From contig DAOTYH010000060.1 of NCBI GenBank assembly GCA_034435015.1, positions 1-33,709 on the forward strand: a stretch of DNA of 33,709 bases. The letters run 5' to 3'. The notes under the pieces are model-generated. The model saw only the letters and a program-made list of their open reading frames with translations. It was not told where the DNA came from and did not search any database. This document shows positions 24,510 to 32,239 of the stretch, one piece after another. Position 1 is the first letter of the stretch, and each line of letters opens with the position of its first letter. The DNA comes from DAOTYH01 sp034435015 (lineage in GTDB: Bacteria > Chloroflexota > Anaerolineae > Aggregatilineales > UBA3940). A program made the translations under genes and the position numbers.

Positions 24510-24530
24510 TTCGCTGTCCACAGGGAAAGT

Positions 24531-26168
24531 ATGGTAACTGGTTCGCCTCTCAGTGAAAGCACCCCTTCTGCTTCGCCGGATGGTACAGCTCCCCAACCGT
24601 CCTTGCAGGAAACGAGTCGCATTGCTCAGGCGGCAGGCATTCTGGCGCTGGGAAACATTGTCAGCCGTGTGCTCGGTCTGATCCGCGAGACGGTCAAATC
24701 ACACTTTTTCGGGGCGGGCGGTGCCGTGGATGCCTTTGGCGTTGCCACGATTGTACCTACCATGTTGTACGATCTGCTGATCGGAGGGATGGTCAACGGC
24801 GCGCTGGTGCCTGTCTTCAGCGAATATGCCGAGAGAGACCGCAAGGGGTTATGGGAGTTGGTCAGTGTACTGCTCAACCTGACGGTGGTCGTACTGGCTG
24901 TTTTTGTTCTGCTGGTTGAGCTGTTTGCTCCTCAGGTTGTCTATCTGCTGAGCAGTGGTTCCTCCCCAGAAGTTCACGCACTGGCGACACGCCTGTTGCG
25001 CATCACTGTCCCGGCAGTCCTCTTTCTAAGCCTGTCGGGGGTGTTATCGGGTCTGTTATATGCTCTCAAGCGCTTCAGCTACCCGGCCTTCACGGCGGCG
25101 GTATTCAATGGGAGTATCGTCTCTTTGGCATTGATCTTCCACCGGCAACTCGATATCTCAGCCATGGCGCTGGGACTGCTGGTGGGCGCGATGATGCAGG
25201 TCGCGTTGCAGATGCCAGGGCTTAGAGATGCCCGCCTGCACCTGAAGTTCACCTTCAGGCATCCCGGACTTCGACGTATTGCATTGTTGTATATGCCAAG
25301 CCTGCTTCCCCTGGCAGTGGACATCCTGATCAGCCGGCCAATCAGTTATAGTCTGGCATCCCAAACAGGCGAAGGAGGCATTTCCTGGATGGGATATGCC
25401 ACTTACTTAACCCAGTTACCACAGGGGCTGGTGGCCACTGCCATTTCGCTGGCTGTACTCCCGACGCTTTCAAGTCATGCGGCCAGCGAGCGGATCAACG
25501 GCAATGGCGACTCGTTCCGCAAAACATTGGCACATGGGCTTCGTCTGGTAATGGTGCTGATCATCCCGGCTACTGTCGGGCTGTTTCTATTGGCACGTCC
25601 AACCGTAGCGCTCCTATATGAGCATGGCGACTTCTTAGCTCATGATACCCATATGACGGCACGGGCCTTACAGTTCTACCTGTTGGGACTGCCTTTTGCG
25701 GCAGTAGACCTGTTGCTGGTGTTTGCCTTTTATGCGCGGCAGGACACGCTGACGCCCTCCCTAATCGGCGTTGGGACGATCCTTGTTTACCTGCTGACAG
25801 CCGTACTGCTCCTCCCCCGCTTGGGGTTGTTCAGCCTGATGATCGCTGATTCGTTTAAACATCTACTGCATACTTGCATCTCAGCCCTTTTCCTGCGTAG
25901 AAAAGTAGGCCCTCTAAGCGGTTATGGGATTTACCGTACATTGGGGGCGGTGCTTGTTGGAGCAATGGCAATGGGGCTGGTTACCTATGGCAGTCTGAGT
26001 GTGATCAAGATGCTGGCGCCGGCGGGAGTTTTTTCAGAAGTGCTGATGGTCGTTGTGCCAAGCGCGGCAGGGGCTGGGACTTACCTGTCTCTGATTATGC
26101 TGATGGGGGTAGAAGAGGTAAAGTTGCTGTGGAATGCCGCGCGGCGGCGGCTGACCCCCGCAATGTGA
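24531..26168 (+). CDS. murJ: Lipid II flippase MurJ family protein
   Basis: Polytopic MOP-superfamily transporter predicted to flip the peptidoglycan precursor lipid II. Of 545 residues, about the first 30 are hydrophilic; the rest form roughly 14 membrane helices. The N-terminal block GNIVSRVLGLIRETVKSHFFG, followed by AVDAFGVATIVPTMLYDLL and GMVNGALVPVFSEYA, is the MurJ/MviN signature, with the conserved Arg of VSRVLGLIRE and Asp of VDAF. The later LPTLSSHAA segment and LLYEHGDF also match. The ATG has AGGGA 5 nt upstream. It is convergent with the YfcE-type gene, stop codons 3 nt apart. Export of another lipid-linked polymer, as in MurJ paralogues, is possible. Confidence 0.92.
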   Translation: MVTGSPLSESTPSASPDGTAPQPSLQETSRIAQAAGILALGNIVSRVLGLIRETVKSHFFGAGGAVDAFGVATIVPTMLYDLLIGGMVNGALVPVFSEYAERDRKGLWELVSVLLNLTVVVLAVFVLLVELFAPQVVYLLSSGSSPEVHALATRLLRITVPAVLFLSLSGVLSGLLYALKRFSYPAFTAAVFNGSIVSLALIFHRQLDISAMALGLLVGAMMQVALQMPGLRDARLHLKFTFRHPGLRRIALLYMPSLLPLAVDILISRPISYSLASQTGEGGISWMGYATYLTQLPQGLVATAISLAVLPTLSSHAASERINGNGDSFRKTLAHGLRLVMVLIIPATVGLFLLARPTVALLYEHGDFLAHDTHMTARALQFYLLGLPFAAVDLLLVFAFYARQDTLTPSLIGVGTILVYLLTAVLLLPRLGLFSLMIADSFKHLLHTCISALFLRRKVGPLSGYGIYRTLGAVLVGAMAMGLVTYGSLSVIKMLAPAGVFSEVLMVVVPSAAGAGTYLSLIMLMGVEEVKLLWNAARRRLTPAM

Positions 26169-26171
26169 CGC

Positions 26172-26669
26172 TCACCCTGTCTCCAGCTCCACAAAGACCG
26201 CCTGTGCTGCCTCCAAATCTACGATGCAGACGGAGCGGGACTCCCGTGCAGTTCCGCCTAGTGCCCCTGGGTTAATCACCCGTGTTCGTCCGACCGTCTC
26301 GTCACGGCGGGAATGGGTATGCCCGTGGAAGACGTAATCATACAGGCCGCAGTGGATGAACTCAGTTAGGGTTCGCGCGTTGTCACCGTGACACGCAACG
26401 AGCCGCTTCCCGTTCGTTTCAATTGTGCAGGTGTGTCCGACTGAGCCAAGCCCCAGTGCCCTGACAGCCGCCTTAAGGTCGCTGATGTTGCGATCCATGT
26501 TGCCGAGCGCAAAGTCAGCCTGCCAGCCGGCAAATGTTTCGATTACGGCAGGCGTGGTGATGTCCCCGCAGTGAATAACCCGCTCCACCCCATGTTGGCG
26601 AAAGATGCTCAGCGCACGGGCGGTGTTTTCTAGGTGGTTGTGGGTGTCGGAAAGGATACCGATCTTCAC
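26172..26669 (-). CDS. YfcE/MJ0936-type metallophosphoesterase
   Basis: Calcineurin-like phosphodiesterase with two metal ions; natural substrate unknown in this family. The 165-residue length is typical of the YfcE/MJ0936 group. Metal ligands visible are Asp8 and His10 (SDTHN), Asp36 (CGDI), Asn57 (GNMD), His94 (CHGDN) and His117/His119 (GHTH). NPGALG near the end is also a family block. There are no other domains, so it is not a DNA-repair MRE11. The ATG at 26669 is immediately obvious from the MKIGILSDTH N-terminus. Confidence 0.93.
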   Translation of the reverse strand: MKIGILSDTHNHLENTARALSIFRQHGVERVIHCGDITTPAVIETFAGWQADFALGNMDRNISDLKAAVRALGLGSVGHTCTIETNGKRLVACHGDNARTLTEFIHCGLYDYVFHGHTHSRRDETVGRTRVINPGALGGTARESRSVCIVDLEAAQAVFVELETG

Positions 26670-26840
26670 GTTCCTCTTGCCTCGCTGGGATACCTAGGGC
26701 AAGCAATGGTATTAGCATCTTTTTGTCTGTGAGGCAAAAAAGCTGATGAGTCGTCGAGAGAATCTCTCTCTAGCCAAAGTGCTGGGGGCTGGCTATCATA
26801 CCACAAGAAGTGATCTCTCCCATGGAGGTCGTTCGCATTG

Positions 26841-27785
26841 ATGGACAACCCAAATGCCATTACTCCTGCATCGCGCCCCGATGACCTGCTTGAACAGGCT
26901 AAGCTGACCTACGTGGCAGGCATGGCCCCTAACACTCAGCGGGCTTATGTCAGCCGTCTGAATGCCTTTCTTGAATGGCGTGCCCGTCAGGAAGCCGCGC
27001 CGCTGGTAGCCCATCTGAAACAGTATGTGGCCTACCTTCAGTATGAGCGGAACCTCTCGCCCCGTTCGATACAGGCCCACATTAACACGATTAAAGGCCT
27101 GATCCGTACTGCCGCCGCCCTAGAACCCAGTCTAGCCCCCGGCCTGCCACAACTTGAGCTGGTCAAGCCTCCCCATGTGAGGGGGGAGGTTCAGGGCAGG
27201 CGTCTGACTGCCCAGCAGGCTAAGCAGTTGCTCAATGCACCTGATCGCGAAACGGTTAAAGGACTGCGCGACACTGCCATTATTGCGCTCCTGTTAACAG
27301 TGGGAATGCGGCGCTCGGAGATTTGCAACCTGACATGGGGGCACATCACAGAACTGGAAGGGCACAAGGTCATTGCGAACCTGAAGGGCAAGCACGGGCG
27401 TATCCGTACCCTGAAGTTGCCGGTCTGGGTGTGGCGACTGCTCATGAGCTGGGGGGAAGCCTCCGGCCTGAACACCTCAGACCCGGAACAACGGGTATTT
27501 GTGCCGATCACCAAGGATGGCCGTGTGCTGGTCGGGCGGAAGGGGATGACCCCTCACGCGATCTACAAGCTGATCAACTATTACACGGCTCAGGTTAATC
27601 TGCCCCCTGTCAAACCCCATGACTTGCGCCGGACGGCGGCGCTGTTAGCCCGGCGCGGAGGGGCAAGCATTGAGCAGGTACAATTGATGCTGGGGCATGC
27701 CAGCCCTCAGACGACAAGCAATTACATCGGCGAGACATTGAACTTGGACGATAACGCTGTAGACTATTCTCCCCTGCGTCTGTGA
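26841..27785 (+). CDS. Tyrosine recombinase/integrase
   Basis: Cuts and rejoins DNA at specific sites through a tyrosine-phosphate intermediate. The 314-residue protein has an N-terminal SAM-like core-binding domain (about 15-105) and a complete catalytic domain: Arg157 (GMRRSE), Lys184 (KGKHGR), His260-x-x-Arg263 (PHDLRR), His286 (LGHAS) and Tyr295 (SNYIGE). No attachment sites, tRNA gene or cargo genes flank it, so it may be a stand-alone Xer-like enzyme or the remnant of an element. I start at the ATG at 26841; GGAGGT at 26824 is 11 nt away, and an in-frame TTG at 26838 is better spaced and could be used instead. Confidence 0.93.
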   Translation: MDNPNAITPASRPDDLLEQAKLTYVAGMAPNTQRAYVSRLNAFLEWRARQEAAPLVAHLKQYVAYLQYERNLSPRSIQAHINTIKGLIRTAAALEPSLAPGLPQLELVKPPHVRGEVQGRRLTAQQAKQLLNAPDRETVKGLRDTAIIALLLTVGMRRSEICNLTWGHITELEGHKVIANLKGKHGRIRTLKLPVWVWRLLMSWGEASGLNTSDPEQRVFVPITKDGRVLVGRKGMTPHAIYKLINYYTAQVNLPPVKPHDLRRTAALLARRGGASIEQVQLMLGHASPQTTSNYIGETLNLDDNAVDYSPLRL

Positions 27786-27818
27786 TGGACAAAGAGGCAC
27801 AGGGTACAGGTATAAGCC

Positions 27819-28031
27819 ATGCCTCTTGATCTGCAATTAGATGACATCCTCACACTCAAAAAGCCGCATGCCTGCGGCGCCAACGCTTGGCGCGTTTACC
27901 GGCTGGGGGCCGATATTGGCCTGCGTTGTGAGGGGTGCGGCCGGCTAGTTCTTCTGCCGCGCACAAAACTGGAGCGGCGCATCCGCCTGATCCAGCGCGG
28001 CGATCAATCGTTTAAGCCCCGTCTTGATTAA
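27819..28031 (+). CDS. DUF951 family small protein
   Basis: Function unknown; found widely in Firmicutes and Chloroflexota. The 70 residues carry the family pattern: LKKPHACGANAWRVYRLGAD, then RCEGCGRLVLLPR, with Cys19, Cys37 and Cys40. Four cysteines would be needed for an ordinary zinc site, so metal binding is unclear. The ATG at 27819 has only a short ribosome site (AGG) upstream, 33 nt after the recombinase stop. The proteins are usually near DNA-partition or housekeeping genes, which gives no clue here. Confidence 0.85.
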   Translation: MPLDLQLDDILTLKKPHACGANAWRVYRLGADIGLRCEGCGRLVLLPRTKLERRIRLIQRGDQSFKPRLD

Positions 28032-28034
28032 ATT

Positions 28035-28079
28035 AATATCATAATTGACAATATCAACTTATAATTTTATAATATCAAC
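28035..28079 (+). repeat. Repeated AATATCAAC motif over the DUF2089 promoter
   Basis: AATATCAAC occurs at 28050-28058 and 28071-28079, exactly 21 nt apart (two helical turns). A partial copy, AATATCAT, is at 28035-28042. The copies sit at the end of the -35 element, at the end of the -10 element and just upstream, so a protein bound to them would cover the promoter face. Confidence 0.6.
28045..28073 (+). promoter_or_regulatory. Perfect-consensus sigma-70 promoter of the DUF2089 operon
   Basis: TTGACA (28045-28050) and TATAAT (28068-28073) are separated by exactly 17 nt; both hexamers are exact consensus. The segment is AT-rich, unlike the surrounding DNA. Such a promoter should be strong unless repressed. 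Confidence 0.85.
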
Positions 28080-28145
28080 AAACGGATTGACCTCATTGGA
28101 ACATGGTCAGTATCTGCTCTTTTGAGCTTTGTGAGGGAGACACGT

Positions 28146-28532
28146 ATGTACCCCATGCCCGGTAATTGCCCGATCTGTGGTCAGGCGCTTGATGTTGTCC
28201 GCCTGCATTGCCGCAATTGTGATACCTCCATCGAGGGGCATTTCGAGCTTGGCCGCCTGTCCAGACTTAACGCTGACCAGCTTCACTTTGTAGAAACTTT
28301 CTTGCGCTGTGAGGGGACGATCAAGCGGGTCGAGAAAGAGCTTGGAGTCTCCTACCCCACGGTCCGTGCCCGCCTGGAGGATGTGATCCGAACGATGGGC
28401 TTTGAGGTCGTCAGCGATTACACAGCCGAGCGGACAAGTCTGTCGGAGGCGGAGCGTAGTCAGATTCTCGACCAGTTGAGCCGGGGTGAGATCACGACTG
28501 AAGAGGCGCTCGCCCGATTGCGGGGCAGGTAA
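28146..28532 (+). CDS. DUF2089 zinc-ribbon/HTH protein with SHOCT-like tail
   Basis: Probable DNA-binding regulator; the family is uncharacterised to my knowledge. The 128 residues have three parts: a zinc ribbon with CPIC (Cys8, Cys11) and CRNC (Cys22, Cys25), a helix-turn-helix near 55-85 (IKRVEKELGVSYPTVRARLE), and a C-terminal motif AERSQILDQLSRGEITTEEA that recurs in the two downstream proteins. I start at the ATG at 28146 with GAGGGAG 6 nt upstream. The operon continues with DUF4097 22 nt later. It is the natural candidate to bind the AATATCAAC repeats in its own promoter. Confidence 0.85.
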   Translation: MYPMPGNCPICGQALDVVRLHCRNCDTSIEGHFELGRLSRLNADQLHFVETFLRCEGTIKRVEKELGVSYPTVRARLEDVIRTMGFEVVSDYTAERTSLSEAERSQILDQLSRGEITTEEALARLRGR

Positions 28533-28554
28533 GGTTCGGAGAGGGGAGAGTGAT

Positions 28555-29790
28555 ATGACAGTTGAACGTTGGAGGTTGGGCACGTCGCCGCGCGTAGAGA
28601 TCGTGACCTGCGGCGGCGATTTAGAGATACGCGGTTGGGACGAGGCTGAAACTCGAGTTGACAGCCGAGAGGGAGAATTCCAATATACCCTTCACGAAGA
28701 CAGTGTTGTCATCGAGACATTGCCCGGCGATGGGCTGGTGCGCCTCCCCTCGGACGGCGTCGTGCGGATTACCAGCGTGGCTGGGAATCTGCAGGCCAAG
28801 GATTTCAACGGCTCCCTTGAGGTTGTCGAGTCTGTTGGAGGTGACTGTTATATCAGGCGTTGCGGGCCGTTGACGCTGGGAGGCACGATCAACGGCAATC
28901 TTCAGGTCAAGGATATAACCGGGCCGATACAGGTCAATCACGCCCGCGCCGATCTCTCTGCCCGCCGCATTACTTCGCTGGAGGCCGGAAGAGTGGCAGG
29001 AGTGGCGCACGTGCGTGAGGCCGCCGGGCCGGTCAGGATAGAGGCAATTGGCGGAGATGCGCTTATTCGGGATGTGACCGGGCCGATCACAGTCGGGCGG
29101 GTTGGCGGGGATTTTGTGGGGCGTGACGTCTCTGCCGGCGTGGAAATAAGCGAGATCGGCGGTAGCCTGGTGGTGCGCACCAATTTTAGAGGCGAAACGA
29201 TCTACCGCTTCTCGGTTGGGGGTGATGCGCTGTTTCGTATTCAAGGTGATGCCGGCGTACGGTTCATTGTGCCTGCCGGGACCCGTCTTCTCTTGGACGA
29301 GGGAGTACAGGCTGTTGCAGAGGGTGAGCAGTTGATTGTGACCTTTGGTGATGGCGCGGCGGCTGTTTATGCCTCGGCTGGCGGCGATCTGCGTATCACG
29401 CAACGCGGTTCGCTTAGCCCTGAGGACAGCTTCTCCTTCGCATTTGAGAGGGAGTTATACGCTGATCTCTCTGAACTGACCAGCCGGCTCAATGAGCAAT
29501 TCAGCCGCTTTGAAGCCGGGTTGGGCCAGAGCTTGTCCGAGCGGATACGTCAGCGTGTTGAGCGTGAGCTGAGTGTCGCCCGGCGCCATGTGGAGGAGGC
29601 TCAGCGCCGCGTGGAAGAAGCTTCCTCGCGTGGCCGTCGGATTGAAATCAATCTGGGAGTTAGCAGTCAGAGAGGCAGGCCGGAACCGGTCTCTGATCAG
29701 GAGAGGCTGGCTATTCTGCGTATGCTTGAAGAGAAAAAGATCACCGTTGAGCAGGCCGAACAGCTTCTTGCCTCTCTAGAAGGGGAGTAG
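28555..29790 (+). CDS. DUF4097-type beta-repeat protein with coiled coil and SHOCT-like C-terminus
   Basis: Related to the YvlB/LiaX group that senses or responds to cell-envelope stress in Firmicutes; function here is inferred. Of 411 residues, about 8-215 form repeated beta strands at roughly 20-25 residue spacing, with GGD/GGS-type turns and the recurring pattern GGDALIRDVTGPITVGRVGG. Residues about 300-370 are charged and helical (RQRVERELSVARRHVEEAQR), a likely coiled coil. The C-terminal 30 residues (ERLAILRMLEEKKITVEQAE) repeat the tail of the DUF2089 protein. There is no signal peptide, so it is likely cytoplasmic or membrane-associated. GAGGGGAGAG lies just before the ATG. The GNAT gene starts 2 nt after the stop. 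Confidence 0.82.
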   Translation: MTVERWRLGTSPRVEIVTCGGDLEIRGWDEAETRVDSREGEFQYTLHEDSVVIETLPGDGLVRLPSDGVVRITSVAGNLQAKDFNGSLEVVESVGGDCYIRRCGPLTLGGTINGNLQVKDITGPIQVNHARADLSARRITSLEAGRVAGVAHVREAAGPVRIEAIGGDALIRDVTGPITVGRVGGDFVGRDVSAGVEISEIGGSLVVRTNFRGETIYRFSVGGDALFRIQGDAGVRFIVPAGTRLLLDEGVQAVAEGEQLIVTFGDGAAAVYASAGGDLRITQRGSLSPEDSFSFAFERELYADLSELTSRLNEQFSRFEAGLGQSLSERIRQRVERELSVARRHVEEAQRRVEEASSRGRRIEINLGVSSQRGRPEPVSDQERLAILRMLEEKKITVEQAEQLLASLEGE

Positions 29791-29792
29791 CG

Positions 29793-30818
29793 ATGGCCGC
29801 TGCGCTTGCGCGTCGCCAGAGTGTTTCCCGGCGTGGTGAGGGGCTTCAGCCAACCTGCCTGTCACGTGATCTGTATCAGATCGCTGAGCTGATTGAGATA
29901 TGTTTCAGCTCACATCTTGACAGCAATGGGCAGGCTGTTATCCGCGAGATGAAAGCCCTGTCGCATCTCTGGCCGTTGCTTGCCCTCTTAGAGCTATTGG
30001 ATCGAGCCGCTTTTGGTCTCGGCACGGGCTACGTGTGGCGTGAACAACGGCGCGTGGTAGGAAATGTGAGCCTGTATCGGGGCGGCATCCACCCTTGGCT
30101 GGGCAAAGGCTGGCTGATTGCCAACGTGGCTGTTCACCCCGACTATCGCCGCCGGGGGATTGCCCGTGCCATGATGCAGGCCTCTCTCGATATGGCCCGT
30201 GAGATGGGCGGACGCTGGGTTGCCTTGCAGGTCGAAGCCGGCAATACAGAGGCTCTTGCCCTCTATGACGGGCTGGGCTTCGAGCGTTATGAGACACTGG
30301 CTCAATGGGAATGTGGTGGACTGTATAACCTGTCTCTCTCTTCTGACGCCCCCCAATGGCCGGTCCGTCGGCGGAGACCCGATGAAGCGGCGGCGGAAAC
30401 CGAGCTTGTTCTTAGAGTCGCCCGAAAAGGGGGGATGATCTGGTCACGCCCGCTTGATCGCACCGACCTGCTGGACAGCCCCTTTGCCCCTCTGGGCGAC
30501 TGGCTAGAGGGGCAGGCCCGAAAGGAACGATGGGTACTCCCCGACCCATTCTGGGCAGGGCGGCTGCTTGGCTCATTGTGGCTGGAGCGTGTGAGCTGGC
30601 GGCGGGCACAACTGAGCTTGTTTCTCGATCCGGCGCTCGCTGATCCGGCGGGCAGGTGTGCTTTGCTTCATCACGTCCTGAGTTCTTCTGCCTTAGAAGG
30701 ATGGATCGTGCGTCTGGAAACAGCCGCAGATGATGAGCCGGTGGAACAACTTCTACAGGCGGCAGGCTTTCGTCAGGTGCGGCGTCTTGTCCAGATGCGG
30801 TACAGCTTAGAGCAGTAA
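29793..30818 (+). CDS. GNAT acetyltransferase with second GNAT-like half
   Basis: Likely transfers an acetyl group from acetyl-CoA to an amine; substrate unknown. In this 341-residue protein the first half has the acetyl-CoA loop VAVHPDYRRRGIARAM (112-127) and the following QVEAGNTEALALYDGLGF block typical of motifs A and B. The second half (about 190-340) ends in VEQLLQAAGFRQVRRLVQM, which looks like a degenerate GNAT C-terminus without the Q/RxxGxG/A loop, so a double-GNAT arrangement with one active site is likely. Two nt separate it from the DUF4097 gene and GGGGAG is its ribosome site, so it belongs to the same operon. Confidence 0.85.
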   Translation: MAAALARRQSVSRRGEGLQPTCLSRDLYQIAELIEICFSSHLDSNGQAVIREMKALSHLWPLLALLELLDRAAFGLGTGYVWREQRRVVGNVSLYRGGIHPWLGKGWLIANVAVHPDYRRRGIARAMMQASLDMAREMGGRWVALQVEAGNTEALALYDGLGFERYETLAQWECGGLYNLSLSSDAPQWPVRRRRPDEAAAETELVLRVARKGGMIWSRPLDRTDLLDSPFAPLGDWLEGQARKERWVLPDPFWAGRLLGSLWLERVSWRRAQLSLFLDPALADPAGRCALLHHVLSSSALEGWIVRLETAADDEPVEQLLQAAGFRQVRRLVQMRYSLEQ

Positions 30819-30882
30819 CTTTCAGAAGAGGGACTACCCTGTCATCTTGCAGGGGGGTACATAAGGAGGCTGGTTTGGTTTA

Positions 30883-31260
30883 ATGTCTACATCAGAGGAA
30901 CGTCTCAAAATCCTGAATATGATCGCTGAAGGCAAGATTTCTGCCGAAGAAGGGGCGCAGTTGTTGAAGGCGCTGGCAGGGAGCGGCCCCAAAAAGCAGA
31001 CAGCCGGCGGCGAGCCGCTTGAGGCAGGTATGATGCGTGTGCGTGTCACGGATAGCCGCTCAGGCAGGCTGAAGGCCAGCATCAATATCCCTATGAGCCT
31101 GATCAACGTTGGTCTGCGTATGGGCGCACGCTTTGCTCCTGATCTCAATGGCTTAGACTTTCAGGAGGTTATCCAGGCGATCAAGCAGGGAATGCGCGGC
31201 AAGATCGTCGAGGTGGAAGACGAGGCCGATGGCGAACGGGTTGAGATATTCGTTGAGTAA
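30883..31260 (+). CDS. SHOCT-like domain protein of the DUF2089/DUF4097 module
   Basis: Small 125-residue protein of unknown function. Residues 1-32 (SEERLKILNMIAEGKISAEE) carry the same helical motif as the C-termini of the DUF2089 and DUF4097 proteins upstream, here at the N-terminus. The rest has a beta-rich segment (MRVRVTDSRSGRLKASINIP) and a second helical-beta segment ending KIVEVEDEADGERVEIFVE. Similar two-part proteins accompany DUF4097 genes in other genomes. The ATG is 13 nt from AAGGAGG, an unusually long spacing, and no in-frame start lies between. A small CCCTG/CAGGG hairpin precedes the ribosome site. It is separated from the GNAT gene by 64 nt. Confidence 0.78.
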   Translation: MSTSEERLKILNMIAEGKISAEEGAQLLKALAGSGPKKQTAGGEPLEAGMMRVRVTDSRSGRLKASINIPMSLINVGLRMGARFAPDLNGLDFQEVIQAIKQGMRGKIVEVEDEADGERVEIFVE

Positions 31261-31267
31261 GCCGCGT

Positions 31268-32098
31268 CTAGCGTCTAAGCTTCCAGAAGGGGAGCAACAC
31301 CAGCAAGACCACTAGCACGATCAGCGTGAAGGCGGTGGCATAGCTCAATGCGCTTCCGATTGCCTGCAAAGGGATGCACAGCGCCCTTTGTGTGGTAGCC
31401 AGTGTGGCTTCAGGGTCTCCTAAGGCCCGCATGAGGGCAAAGATTGGTATCAATACTACCAGTATGCCAGCCAGCGCTGGGAAGAAAATTTTCAGGTCTT
31501 CGGCGCTGGGGGCCGCACCCATGCCGAGCGAAGCAGACAGATAGATCGCCAGGTAGGTCCGCCAGTCAAACCACTGGAGCTGAGAAAGTGCCCGTCCAAG
31601 CACTTGCCAGTAGCTGACTAGGGCACTCGACAGCGTCTCAACTGATCCATTTGTCATCAGGTCTGGCGGGACGGACGGCATAACAACCTCTATTGCCTCG
31701 AAGCCCGGCAACAACAGGCGCAGGATTAGCCAAGCCGCCAGAGAGCATCCAAAGAAAGGCGCCACTGAGGAGACGGTCCGCGAAAAGGCAGAAGGGGGAT
31801 GAGCAGGGACAACTACTCCTGTGGCTCCACCGTATTCCGGCAGACCATGCGGCGCAAACAGAACAATCCGCCGGACACCTGCCCCGGTCAGGAGGAAAGC
31901 AACAGCATGACTCAGCTCGTGGACAGGCACACCAACCAAAGCCAGCGCCAGCCACATCCAGCGTCCAAAGAAGCGCTGGGTGAAGACCCACAATCCACGG
32001 CTGGCAAGATACAGGATGAAAAGCTGGATAAGTAGCGGGAATAAAAGACCCAGAATAAACAGCACTTCTAACCTGATGATGGCGAGCAGGCTCGTCAC
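31268..32098 (-). CDS. HExxH membrane protein (M50-like metallopeptidase candidate)
   Basis: Multispanning membrane protein with a HELSH motif (residues 60-64) inside a hydrophobic helix, as in the M50 site-2 protease group. The 276 residues have about six membrane helices. The second M50 motif (NxxPxxxxDG) was not found, so catalysis is uncertain. The longest frame extends upstream to 32395 but overlaps the divergent MFS gene and has no membrane signal; I use the GTG at 32098, which has AAGGGGA 6 nt before it. Its stop is 7 nt from the stop of the SHOCT-like gene on the other strand. Confidence 0.75.
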   Translation of the reverse strand: MTSLLAIIRLEVLFILGLLFPLLIQLFILYLASRGLWVFTQRFFGRWMWLALALVGVPVHELSHAVAFLLTGAGVRRIVLFAPHGLPEYGGATGVVVPAHPPSAFSRTVSSVAPFFGCSLAAWLILRLLLPGFEAIEVVMPSVPPDLMTNGSVETLSSALVSYWQVLGRALSQLQWFDWRTYLAIYLSASLGMGAAPSAEDLKIFFPALAGILVVLIPIFALMRALGDPEATLATTQRALCIPLQAIGSALSYATAFTLIVLVVLLVLLPFWKLRR

Positions 32099-32173
32099 AG
32101 GAAGTCCCCTTGAATGCAATTGACTGAGCCAGACCAGTACGCCATCAAATGTAAGGGATTTGAATGGGACTGT

Positions 32174-32186
32174 CAATTTGGAATTG
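32174..32186. repeat. Inverted repeat in the divergent peptidase-MFS gap
   Basis: CAATT-TGG-AATTG is a perfect 5-bp inverted repeat in the 141-nt region between the two divergent starts. It could be an operator shared by both genes; its short length makes chance possible. Confidence 0.3.
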
Positions 32187-32239
32187 AACAGCAGGGGAAT
32201 GATCGTTGCTGTACCATTACAGGCAATGGAGTAAATCTC

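Noticed and set aside
24333..24530. LexA box between the SRAP gene and murJ
   Set aside because: Only an imperfect ACAC(N6)GTGT palindrome was found; it matches no LexA consensus well enough to call.
28621..29403. 260-codon minus-strand open frame over the DUF4097 gene
   Set aside because: Mirror of the repeated Gly-rich beta segments; no start signal.
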